Shown piece after piece: positions 55,526-64,000 of a stretch of 64,000 nt of DNA; within the stretch, counting starts at the first letter, position 1, and every line of letters begins with the position of its first letter. Under the pieces are notes generated by a model. The model saw nothing but the letters and a program-made list of their open reading frames with translations, was not told the origin of the DNA and did no database searches. The stretch comes from Skeletonema tropicum (lineage: Eukaryota > Bacillariophyta > Thalassiosirophyceae > Thalassiosirales > Thalassiosiraceae). The position numbers and the translations under genes are program-made. The stretch lies in NCBI GenBank assembly GCA_037178625.1, contig JAWZXG010000031.1, forward strand, positions 1 through 64,000, written 5' to 3'.

Positions 55526-56759
55526 TGGAAACAAAATATGCCCTTATTCCACCTTCTAATCAATGTACACGTTACCCTACCACGACCCTACCTCATCAAT
55601 CACCTACATTATATCTTCCATCGTTGTTGTCGGATGGTAAGATTTATTTGAATGACAAAACCAACGGAGGTCTGTAAATGGTCATGTTGTGTTGGTATTG
55701 TGATGTCAAGGTTGAGTCCGCCGATCATAGAATGTAGGCAGTGGAATCGGATCTCTATTGACTACTCCACGATACAAAATGATCCTTAAATGCTATTGAG
55801 AGCCCTTCCGTCGTGTTTAGTTGTCTTGTCATGATTAGAGGTGGGGATAGAACGATGAAACGGGTGACATTCGTTTGTAATCAATGATGTGATGTGCAGC
55901 AGCATCGACAGTTCCCGATGGAGTGCTATGGCTATGGCCATATGAAGTCACTAACAATGAACCACACCAACACTCAATGTCTATTTTTTATGCAAGCGGC
56001 AGTGAGGATTGATTGAGATAGGTCGGTTAATCCATTCATATTGAGATGAATTGGTGATGGCAGAGGTTGTTTTTCGTGATTTCGTATGGTTTTGAGGTTT
56101 GGGGCGAGACTATTATAACTCAGACCGGCAGGTAGATCGAAAGTTTCTCCGTGGCCTCAGTTGCTCACATGGTCCCGGCCCAGACTGAGTTTCAGGGTAG
56201 TTAAGGAGATACTTATTGTACGATGTTTCCCGCTCTGCCGTCATGGAACCACAAACAGCTTTTCCCGACTAAAGAAACGGAGTCCCGCAATAATTTACGA
56301 CTTCTACACATAAGCTATATATTTAGAGCTTCCCGCAATTTCTCAAAACGAATTCGATCAAGCAAACGAATTAGAACCAGCCACCCTCGCGCGATTCTTG
56401 AGTTCAATATTTGTTTTAGTTCTTGGCGCTTCACAGGGGGAGATGGTGTGGCATTCCAACAAGTAGTGTGTTTTGCTGTGGTGTGAGCTTGAGCTTGAGT
56501 CGAGCTCGAGCTTAAGCTTGAGCTTGAGAAGTAAGCGTCAGAGTTTCATACGAAGATTTGAATTTGAACATGATACTCGCAAGAGTAATGTTACTACGTC
56601 TACGGTCCTTAAGATTACGACAGCTCATACACATTATATTATACAACGTCAATCAGATTAGATTTCTACAAGTCTCTCCGCTCTCTCTAGAGGTTGCTAT
56701 GTACTATCTACCACAATTGTGCAATTTCAAGTTTGACGCATTACTTATTTCCATGCTGT

Positions 56760-57258
56760 ATGACGCTTTCGTTTTCTTCCACTTCCAGGTCCAGCGAATG
56801 AAGCTGCCTTTTCCTCCTTCATCTTCCTCGCCAATTCTTTTTCTAGTTTGCGAATCTGCTGCTGCAAACTATGCCTAATTCGGCCCTTTTGTGAGCTTCT
56901 TTCAATGTCGGAAGATAGCTTCTTCCACTTCCATCCTGAGGATTACAAGAGCTAGAGTTGTCGGTGTCGGTACACTCTGCTCGGGCTGGGATATTGCGTG
57001 GAAGAAGATTGCTGAAACTATCACGTCGACGACGCTTGGAATTGTTGTAGCCATTACCATTGTTGCCACGGCTACGGTCATTGCGGATATTCCAGAGACG
57101 TTCGTTGCAGCCGCCTCCACCTTCCTTCGCAGCAGCGGCACCATTTGGATTTGGCTTGCCTCTCCTTTTTTCTGGTTCTCGGTCTTGGTCATCACGTCCT
57201 CCATGGCAGCAGATGACGGGTGGCAGCTTTGGGTTTCATCATAGTTGTTCGACGCCAT
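56760..57258 (-). pseudogene. Frameshifted copy 2 of the coiled-coil gene
   Basis: Same start (MASNNYDETQS) as 53532-53978. A missing base near 57226 shifts the frame, so the basic and coiled-coil parts are read only in other frames, though their DNA is well kept. Part of a local duplication that also includes upstream and downstream flanks. Confidence 0.65.
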
Positions 57259-57264
57259 GACCAT

Positions 57265-58892
57265 GTGGATGTGGGTGAGATTTTTCTGTGTTGGTTCAAT
57301 GAGATTGATGTCTATCGTCTATTGGTCGGAGGTACTTACGAAACGAAAATGCAAGGATAAGTCCGTCACTGTACCATTCGGAATTCGGGTTCAGTTCAAC
57401 TCTAAATGATATGAGAAGCGCTGCGACCCCAATGACAACGAGGTTCGCATTAAATGACACTTTCTTGTTCTCAAACAGGTTCAGTCTCGTTTATATATTT
57501 GAGAGGTTATCGGCTCTCGCTCAACGAAAGACAGAACATAGTATGTTGTATCGCCCATACTTACCCCTCCCATTCCTCGAAATCGTACGTGTCTGAGATT
57601 TACACTGGAAGAAATCAATCTAGCGCTCTTGGTTACGTACATAGAGCTAGAGAGTTAGCCTTACCCTTAACCTTAACTTACATGGCGGCCAAGGAAGAGT
57701 TGTTGTACCTCATCAAGATGATTCACAAGGGAAAAAAGAGCTATTTTTCAGCGGTCCTTAGTAATGTGTGGCCATCTTCCTTGGATGGCAATAGTGGCAC
57801 CATTTTGGCTTGCCTCTTCCTCTTCCTTTTAGCCTTTTTTCATCTCTGCAACAAGTATATAGGAGTAAGAAGTATCTAATCACAACTCAGAAATAATTAG
57901 AGAAGCATCAACAATACAATTACAATAACGTGTCTCGTTGACCCTAATGAGAAGGTGAGGTTCGCAGGATACGTCCCTATCGCTTTTTTGCCATCGCTAG
58001 TCGTTACTTCCAAAGCCACGTTATCTTTTCTTCCGACGTAATGTGTCTGCCTACCTACTTAGACTTATGCTTATGTACATACCCATGGTAGCCGTAGTAC
58101 TTCCAAGTTGGGAAAAGTTTCACAACACGCAGACTCGAACTGGTGACTCTAGCCTCTCTCTAGCTCTCTAGAGAGCATTATGTTGAACTTGAACTTCCTT
58201 CCAAGCTCTGGCTCAGTTTGGCTCCCACGGAGCCAACAGAAATGGTGCAGTTGCAGTCACGCATAGGAAGAGAGGGGGAAAGTCTATCTCGATCTCGCGC
58301 TCGGTCAACTTATCTCCATCGATGTCGATGTGAAGCAGCGTCAATCTTTCTTCTCTGATCAAATGAGGCCGGTACAAGCGGGTTGTGAGGCAGGTGGTAT
58401 TTTTTCCAATAGCAATAGGAAGGCCCTGAGCCTAGCAGTCTAAAATCCCAGTCCCAGTCCCAGCTTCAACCTCAATTGTGTGCTGTCCAATAATCAACCA
58501 ATTTCGCCTTCGTTAGTTTGTTTTCATCTTCATGGACAGCTCTGGCGTGTAGCAGATAGTAGTGGCTTGAATAAGCAGAAACTCATACACTTCATTTGTC
58601 TTTTGATTGTAATTCGTCGCTGCATGTATCAGATCCCAGTGTGTTGGTGTTAGATTTGGCTTCAGCTATAGCTTTTGTCATAGGGGAAGTCGAAGTTGAC
58701 ATTTCGTATACAGGCGATGTCACCTCGTCATCGTCATCTGCTCAACGTTATAATTATTGCGGTCGAGGTCGAGGTCAAGGCTGACGTTATTTCAAAGTTT
58801 GGCTGGAGCTGTGGGGTATGGAGCTTGAGATGGACAGATAAAAATAATACTTAGGATGAACGACTCGAGAAGCATCTTCTCAAGGGTTCCAA

Positions 58893-58949
<57 letters not shown>

Positions 58950-59044
58950 CTCGTGCGGACTCAAGATGATAACGACAAATAATTACAATTACAAACATGA
59001 CACGATGCTTTCTGTAAACCTTAAACTCGATTTCCATCTTCCAT
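57265..59044. other. Intergenic with (GA)n run
   Basis: A 141-codon ORF at 57454-57879 (+) has no family match and is probably chance. A (GA)n microsatellite lies at 58895-58948. A second TTCGAGTCTG tRNA-box-like motif lies on the minus strand near 58134-58145, without a good cloverleaf. Confidence 0.45.
58895..58948. repeat. (GA)n microsatellite
   Basis: About 27 uninterrupted dinucleotide units. Confidence 0.95.
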
Positions 59045-59549
59045 CTACCAACAATTGAAACAATAACATCTTGCATTACGCTTCCGTCCAGCGAATATAG
59101 ACAAAGCCGAAGCGTCATTGTTTGCCTTTGCCTCCTCAATCTTTGCAGCCGACTCTTGCCCTTGGACTTGCCCTTGCACTTGTCGCTGAATCTGATGTTC
59201 CTGCTGCTGCTGCTGCAATTTATGCACTACGTTGCCTTCACTTTCACTCCTCCTTCGAGCTGCCGTTGGAAGAAACTCTCGTTCATCCTCTTCGAGGTCA
59301 GAGATGTAGGCATACTCATTGTACTCTTGGATAAAACGTGCAGCTGGAATATTGTTGTGACGACTACGACGCTTGAGATCATTGCCAATATTTCTACGGG
59401 CACGGTGGATGCTACGACTACGAGCACTTCCACTTCGTTCGTTGCCGTTGCCGGTGCCGGTGCCGTTGCAGTAGCCCCCTTCACCATCGTCAGCAGGGGC
59501 AGCGGCAGCACCGTTGAGCTCGGCCTTGCCTCGTTGGTTGTGTTTAACG

Positions 59550-59580
<31 letters not shown>

Positions 59581-59590
59581 CCGCAGCCAT
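59045..59590 (-). CDS. Asn-rich, basic, Gln-rich protein, 181 aa (possible family copy 3)
   Basis: ATG at 59590, then a run of ten Asn, an acidic patch, an Arg/Ser region (SARSRSIHRARRN, LKRRSRH) and a Gln-rich helix (KLQQQQQEHQIQ), ending FAGRKRNARC. The order (basic region, LQQQ helix, FAG..RKR) resembles the 148-residue protein at 53532, but similarity is low and may be compositional. Intact frame. Function unknown. Confidence 0.45.
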
Positions 59591-60308
59591 GATGCGATTG
59601 TTTATTCCTCTCTAGAGATCTATAGAGTGTTATCTACTAGGTAATGGATGTCGGAACCTTTGGGCCGGTAAAATGTAACATGTAAGCCTGAGGCCTACCT
59701 TGATGAGGGCTACAAAAAGTAAGTCAATAATTGGAGACTTAGCAGTATTAGATAGAAATAGAGCCGGTTGCCGGTTCGTTCCCGTTATTCTTCCCTTGGT
59801 TCCCGTGAGTAGCCATGAGTAGCGGTTCTTTGGCTCAATTTGTCTTTTACCGCCGCAAAGCAAACGGCACTCTGGGTCTCGTTTGTGATTTCAGCTGTGC
59901 GAACTGCTGTGCGAACTGCTGACTGCTGTGCGAACTCAAGCTAAAGGTCCGAAAACGGGGGTGTCGGACTGAAAACGTGCACACAACGTCACTCCATCAA
60001 AAGCTCAAGATCAAAGAACAAAGAAGCAGACAGCACACCTGCCGACACCATCACCATGATGAAGCCAACCTTCCTCTGTCTCCCTACGCACTCATCTTCA
60101 TCTCTCATTCTCTCTTGGTAGCAGTTAGTCGCCCTTGCATTCGTGCCCATGTTGTATCAGCGGCTTGCAATCCTCATCACTGAAACTTTTCTGAGCTGTT
60201 AGCTTCGCTCGCAGCATCTTGTGAACTCGATCTCATCTATTACTGAATAAAAGAAGGAGCACACGCGTTGCCTCCACAACATCATACTATTAACTATATG
60301 TCCAAAGC
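59591..60308. other. Intergenic before the Mpv17-like pair
   Basis: No gene. A short tandem GCGAACTGCTGTGCGAACTG lies near 59896-59930. Probable promoter of the following gene. Confidence 0.4.
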
Positions 60309-61193
60309 ATGAATCATCTGCTAAAATCTATAACGGCAACCTTGCTGCTTGTTTGCAGCTCTACTCGATTTACTACATCTGCCTTCGTCGCACCGAATCA
60401 ATCTCGTGCTCATCGGTTATCACCAAGCGCTCAAGATAATATACACACCGCAACATCATCATCACCATCATTGAGCGTGGTCTCAACGAACACCAAGCTC
60501 AAACGCAACCGAAGCCACACCAACTCATACAAACAAACAAAACTCAGCGCAGCTCTCCTCCCTCCCTCCCGATTAGCCGCCATTGGAATCGGCGTAGCAA
60601 AATTCTACAAGGCCTCACCACTCCTCGCCGGCTTCCTCACCGCCTCCACCAAGGCATGTGTCGCCGACTCCATGGCACAATACCGTGATGTCTGCACGAC
60701 TAAATTTGATGTCAAACGGAACGTCGCCATGGTCCTCTACAGTGGAACAGTGCTGGGCACGCTCTGTGCGGTAATGTACAATCAAATATTCCCCGTGTTA
60801 TTTGCAGGTGAAACGAATCCATTGGTATTGGCGGTCAAAATGACATTGTTCGATGGGTTTATTAATGCTCCGTTGATTTGGTTACCCCCCGCTTATATTG
60901 CACAGGCGTTGATATACAATTATCCCAAGAGGGAGGCAATTCAAAAGTATGTTACGGATGTGAGGGAGAATGGATTGCTCAAGAAGTATTGGAGTTTGTG
61001 GCTCCCTGCATCCTTGGCGAATTTCATGTTTGTTCCGGCACATTTTCGTGTGGCGTTTGTTGCGGGGGTTAGTTTCTTTTGGATGATTGTTTTGAGTTTG
61101 GTGGCGAATAAGAAGGATGATCAGGATGATGTTGTGGAGAGTTGTCCTGTGGAGCCTGAGCCGAGGTTGTTGGCGCCTCGTGCGATGGATTAA
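60309..61193 (+). CDS. Plastid-type Mpv17/PMP22 family membrane protein, 294 aa
   Basis: ATG at 60309. A signal peptide is followed by TSAFVAP at about 23-29, the diatom plastid presequence motif, then a Ser/Thr/basic transit stretch to about 80. The Mpv17/PMP22 body covers about 98-275 with the expected blocks: FYKASPLLAGFLTASTKACVADSMAQ at its start, an internal MYNQIFP, the TNPLVLAVKMTLFDGFINAP block, and the family signature KKYWSLWLPASLANFMFVPA followed by RVAFVAGVSFFWMIVLS. Four membrane helices are likely. Relatives form small-solute pores in organelle membranes; plastid envelope is inferred. No intron. Confidence 0.9.
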   Translation: MNHLLKSITATLLLVCSSTRFTTSAFVAPNQSRAHRLSPSAQDNIHTATSSSPSLSVVSTNTKLKRNRSHTNSYKQTKLSAALLPPSRLAAIGIGVAKFYKASPLLAGFLTASTKACVADSMAQYRDVCTTKFDVKRNVAMVLYSGTVLGTLCAVMYNQIFPVLFAGETNPLVLAVKMTLFDGFINAPLIWLPPAYIAQALIYNYPKREAIQKYVTDVRENGLLKKYWSLWLPASLANFMFVPAHFRVAFVAGVSFFWMIVLSLVANKKDDQDDVVESCPVEPEPRLLAPRAMD

Positions 61194-61748
61194 TGAATTG
61201 ATTTACTTCTTTGGGAGCATCAGTATTGTAGGAAATTATGAGATATAATGTGTACATGTTATGAACCATCTAGCTTTAAACTGTATTAGCACTTGCTAAA
61301 CATCAAGTACAGTTATCCTAGCTGTACTTATTGATCTTTTATTCCACATTCCAAACAACGGACAAATCACCGTCTTACTCGATTACTGTAGTGTACTTAG
61401 CTGGTGTCCGGTTGTTAAACATAACGTATTGACCAGGATACTTGAGTGCATACAAGCCAACCTTGGCTTGTAACAACGCTCGCTACGTCGTGAGTATTAT
61501 CAGATAGAATCGAGGAACGAGGAACAAAGATGTGACACCATCCTGTCGCATCGGCTTCGAACCAAGGCTAAATAACATTCCTCCTCACTCATCGACGCAA
61601 TTCTTCTTCCGAGGAACAAATACTTAATCAGCAGCTAAGTAGCAAATGGCCCCGTCGTGCGTCGGGCTACTTGAGCTGAAGTAGCTTTGTGCTTGTCCAG
61701 CCTATTATTTGCAACATACGTCACTCTATTGAAAAGCTGCAATCGGAT
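61194..61748. other. Intergenic between the Mpv17-like paralogs
   Basis: No gene seen. It probably contains the terminator of the first gene and promoter of the second. A TTCGAACC motif near 61557 is not part of a full tRNA. Confidence 0.4.
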
Positions 61749-62645
61749 ATGAACTGTGGTCGGGTCGCCTCATCATCGATGTTGATGGCACTTATGCTTT
61801 TACTCTGCACGCATTGCATAATATCAGCATCGGCATTCTTGATAAAACCAAACTACTCACATCGTGTTGTTCCTCGGTCATTAACCAACTATGAACGCAA
61901 TGATAACAATTTCTGTACCACATCAACAACATGTCTCCCATGGACAAATTCGTGCTCCAGACGTATTCACTCAAAGTCAATCAAACGAACTACAACAGAG
62001 CTCAGCGCTGTACAATTTACAGCCATCGGTAGTACCGTAGCAACCTTCTACAAAACATCTCCATTCACAGCTGGCTTCATAACAGCGTCGACACGAGCAG
62101 TTATTGCGGATAGTATAGCTCAGCATCTCGATGTGTGCACTGATGAATTTGATATGAAACGATGTGGCGCAATGGTGATATATAGCGGAGTCGTACTTGG
62201 GTTATGCTGTGAGGTGATGTTCAATCATCTCTTCCCGATTATGTTTCGTGGGGAAACAAATCCATTGGTGTTAGCAGTGAAGATGGCATTATTTGATGTG
62301 TTTGTCAATGCTCCGTTGCTATGGCTACCGCCTGCGTACATTGTGCAGGCGTTGGCATACCGCAATCCCAAGAGGGAGGCGATTCAACGGTACATTACTG
62401 ATGTCAAGGAGAATGGGTTGCTCAAGAAGTATTGGAGTTTGTGGCTACCTGCATCTTTTACTAATTTCTTACTTGTTCCGGCACATTTCCGTGTGGCCTT
62501 TGTGGCTGCAGTTGGATTCTTCTGGATGATTATACTGAGCGCTGTAGCGAATAGGAGTAATGTTAGGCAGGATGTGGAGAGTTGTCCTATCGAATGTCCG
62601 GAGCAGCCAGAGCCGAAGATGGATTATCCACGTGCAATGGAATGA
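61749..62645 (+). CDS. Plastid-type Mpv17/PMP22 family protein, paralog 2, 298 aa
   Basis: ATG at 61749 (MNCGRVASSS), preferred over upstream non-ATG options because it starts a clean signal peptide. The plastid motif SASAF is at about 32-36. The body matches the neighbour at 60309 closely (FYKTSPFTAGFITAST, TNPLVLAVKMALFD, KKYWSLWLPASFTNFLLVPA) while the presequences differ. A tandem duplicate, same strand, about 550 bp apart. Intact. Confidence 0.9.
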   Translation: MNCGRVASSSMLMALMLLLCTHCIISASAFLIKPNYSHRVVPRSLTNYERNDNNFCTTSTTCLPWTNSCSRRIHSKSIKRTTTELSAVQFTAIGSTVATFYKTSPFTAGFITASTRAVIADSIAQHLDVCTDEFDMKRCGAMVIYSGVVLGLCCEVMFNHLFPIMFRGETNPLVLAVKMALFDVFVNAPLLWLPPAYIVQALAYRNPKREAIQRYITDVKENGLLKKYWSLWLPASFTNFLLVPAHFRVAFVAAVGFFWMIILSAVANRSNVRQDVESCPIECPEQPEPKMDYPRAME

Positions 62646-62919
62646 TATTCAAGTTTGATTGTGAAGGCAAGGTTTTATTGTCATAGATCTCGTGAAGTGG
62701 TGTTATCCAGATAGGGAGTGTCCCTGTTCTTCTCCCAAAGCCAACCTGGTCGAGGATGATAAAGAAGTACCTAATAAGGCCAATTAATAATTTCAGACTT
62801 AATCTGTTCAAAGGAAGATTTGATTCATCGACCGGGATTGGCAAGAACGAATGGTAGACAGGATAAATATATTCAGATTTCTTCACATATTCGATATTAT
62901 CGTTCTATGCAAAATTGGC
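62646..62919. other. Convergent 3' region
   Basis: Short space between the ends of two convergent genes; no other feature. Confidence 0.5.
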
Positions 62920-64000
62920 TCATGTTTGTATCTCATTCGACTCTTCAATTCCTACACGTCGGATTGCATCTTTGCACCAATCACATTGCTGTTTCATTGC
63001 CAATTGAAGTGCAAAAGCTTCAAGCTCTTTGAAATTAGAATCTATTGAGCTCGCGAGCATCTTTCGTTTCTTAATTGGTCTGGCTATCTCCTCTGCGCCA
63101 TTTGAGGTTCCCTCGGTGTCCTCCTTTGCCGTATTTTGATGATTCTTCTTTTTGTGCTGCACTTCCCCGCCTTCGTCCTGTCGGAAAGAGCAGCAAGCAG
63201 TGATATGAACGTTCCTCCTTCTAAAGTCACCCTCCTCCAAAACATAAATACATCGACTAATACAGCGAATCACATTCAAGCAATGACTCAGAGATTGTCC
63301 AAAAGGGCTTTCGGTTGCATCTAACAGATCACTCCATTCCATCGCAATTTCATGCACCGTGTCTACGTGATCGAGTGAGACTACAAATTTCTGAGCATGC
63401 TCGCTCACAAACCGAGAATCAGGGGAACATACATCACAAGCCCTGAACCAATTCATTGACAAAATCAAGTGCAATACACTATTCACAAAATCGTCTGACA
63501 AATCTGCCCTCCTAAAAAGAGCACCATTGATTATGATGTGTAGGCATGCTCGAAGCACTGCTCGGATCTCTATCATTGTATCTCTCATACCATAGTATCC
63601 GCTGAATGATTCGTCTGTTGACTCGTATGATAGCTTGCCCCAAAAGTCATCATTCAAAGCGGTGACGCACAGCTTTGCGGCCTCATTCACGAAACCATAT
63701 TCGACAGCCATGATAACGCGATGGTTGAGAAATGGTGAAAATTCTTCACACCTATTTCGGAACCTATAGGTTGACGTGTGCCCAGCGGAGAAGTCCGGCT
63801 TTGCACACCATTGGGGATCCACAACGATAGAAACCAATTTTCTTGGATGGAAAAAGGATGGCAACTTGTCCTTTCGTAGCTGTATGCTGCTCTTCCTCCA
63901 GGCATCTTCAAAATCACCTACTCGTTTCAGGGTAGGCTCAATAAAGACGTCAAGAGCTCGACACAAAACCAACGTTTCGTTGCAGAGATCAGATAGCCAA
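62920..64000 (-). CDS. Partial gene, unknown protein (N-terminus beyond window)
   Basis: Open from the right edge (64000) to the stop at 62920, about 360 residues, no ATG needed within the window, so the start and earlier exons lie outside. Helical, with conserved-looking hydrophobic blocks, a CNETLVLC segment near the edge, a basic PIKKRKM (possible nuclear signal) near the end and a final CDWCKDAIRRVG. No family recognised. No frameshift. Confidence 0.6.
   Translation of the reverse strand, partial: WLSDLCNETLVLCRALDVFIEPTLKRVGDFEDAWRKSSIQLRKDKLPSFFHPRKLVSIVVDPQWCAKPDFSAGHTSTYRFRNRCEEFSPFLNHRVIMAVEYGFVNEAAKLCVTALNDDFWGKLSYESTDESFSGYYGMRDTMIEIRAVLRACLHIIINGALFRRADLSDDFVNSVLHLILSMNWFRACDVCSPDSRFVSEHAQKFVVSLDHVDTVHEIAMEWSDLLDATESPFGQSLSHCLNVIRCISRCIYVLEEGDFRRRNVHITACCSFRQDEGGEVQHKKKNHQNTAKEDTEGTSNGAEEIARPIKKRKMLASSIDSNFKELEAFALQLAMKQQCDWCKDAIRRVGIEESNEIQT

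Larger units (their letters stand above)
55062..56755. other. Intergenic with structured element and shared repeat
   Basis: Contains the cloverleaf-like sequence (55104-55228), a shared flank repeat (55407-55525) and, at 56470-56600, a segment like 53150-53237 belonging to the coiled-coil gene duplication. No gene is seen at 55530-56470. Confidence 0.5.

Noticed and set aside
57454..57879. 141-codon plus ORF with a hydrophobic end
   Set aside because: No family similarity, mixed composition and no splice or promoter support; likely chance.
58134..58205. Possible tRNA on the minus strand (TTCGAGTCTG box)
   Set aside because: The acceptor stem pairs partly, but T and anticodon arms fail; not called.
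61540..61600. Possible tRNA T-arm (GGTTCGAA) on the minus strand
   Set aside because: No D arm or anticodon arm upstream at tRNA spacing.

Overview
The window looks like nuclear DNA of a diatom, most likely a centric one. Three proteins begin with a signal peptide followed by the ASAF-type plastid motif used by diatoms and relatives (SSAF, TSAF, SASAF). Introns are few and short (about 70-190 bp) with GT..AG ends. The gene set (divergent HSF factor, MORN proteins, CASTOR/POLLUX-type channel, Kir-type channel, plastid-type Mpv17 pair) also fits. The species cannot be named from the sequence alone.

Layout. 1-7.7 kb: a non-LTR retrotransposon on the minus strand, with ORF1 and ORF2 joined by a TAATG stop-start and a broken Ulp1-like protease tail running off the left edge. 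8.4-10.1 kb: a four-exon HSF-type transcription factor. 10.9-11.6 kb: a decayed zinc-finger array. 12.3-14.9 kb: a plastid-type CASTOR/POLLUX channel with one frame break. 14.9-20.5 kb: a MORN-repeat gene and an inverted MORN fragment on either side of a complete 3.4 kb Tc1/mariner-type transposon with 124-bp inverted repeats, a DDE transposase and a second convergent ORF. 20.5-24 kb: gene-poor. 24-27.3 kb: an inward-rectifier-type K+ channel with a very long disordered N-terminus. 27.6-31.3 kb: RFC1, the large clamp-loader subunit.

31.3-49.3 kb is a duplication-rich block. The promoter side and first ~440 codons of RFC1 (N-terminal motif plus BRCT, no ATPase) are repeated in tandem three times at a period of ~2.89 kb. 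Two shorter, more divergent RFC1 fragments follow, then two copies of a segment carrying a retrotransposon relic and a MORN gene with 8 or 2 repeats. A small 387-bp DNA transposon with 9-bp target duplications lies inside this block.

49.8-64 kb is more ordinary: a MYND-finger/leucine-rich-repeat protein, a long hexanucleotide satellite beside a tRNA-like sequence, a small family of basic coiled-coil proteins (two open copies, one frameshifted), a TE-like ORF, a DNA segment predicted to fold as a cloverleaf, two tandem plastid-type Mpv17/PMP22 membrane proteins, and a partial unknown gene leaving the right edge.

There is no sign of an operon-like system. The strongest candidates for something new are the RFC1 N-terminal tandem array, the retrotransposon with a Ulp1-like tail, the two-ORF Tc1/mariner element, the 9-bp-TSD MITE and the cloverleaf sequence. 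All reading was by eye; no database search was run.
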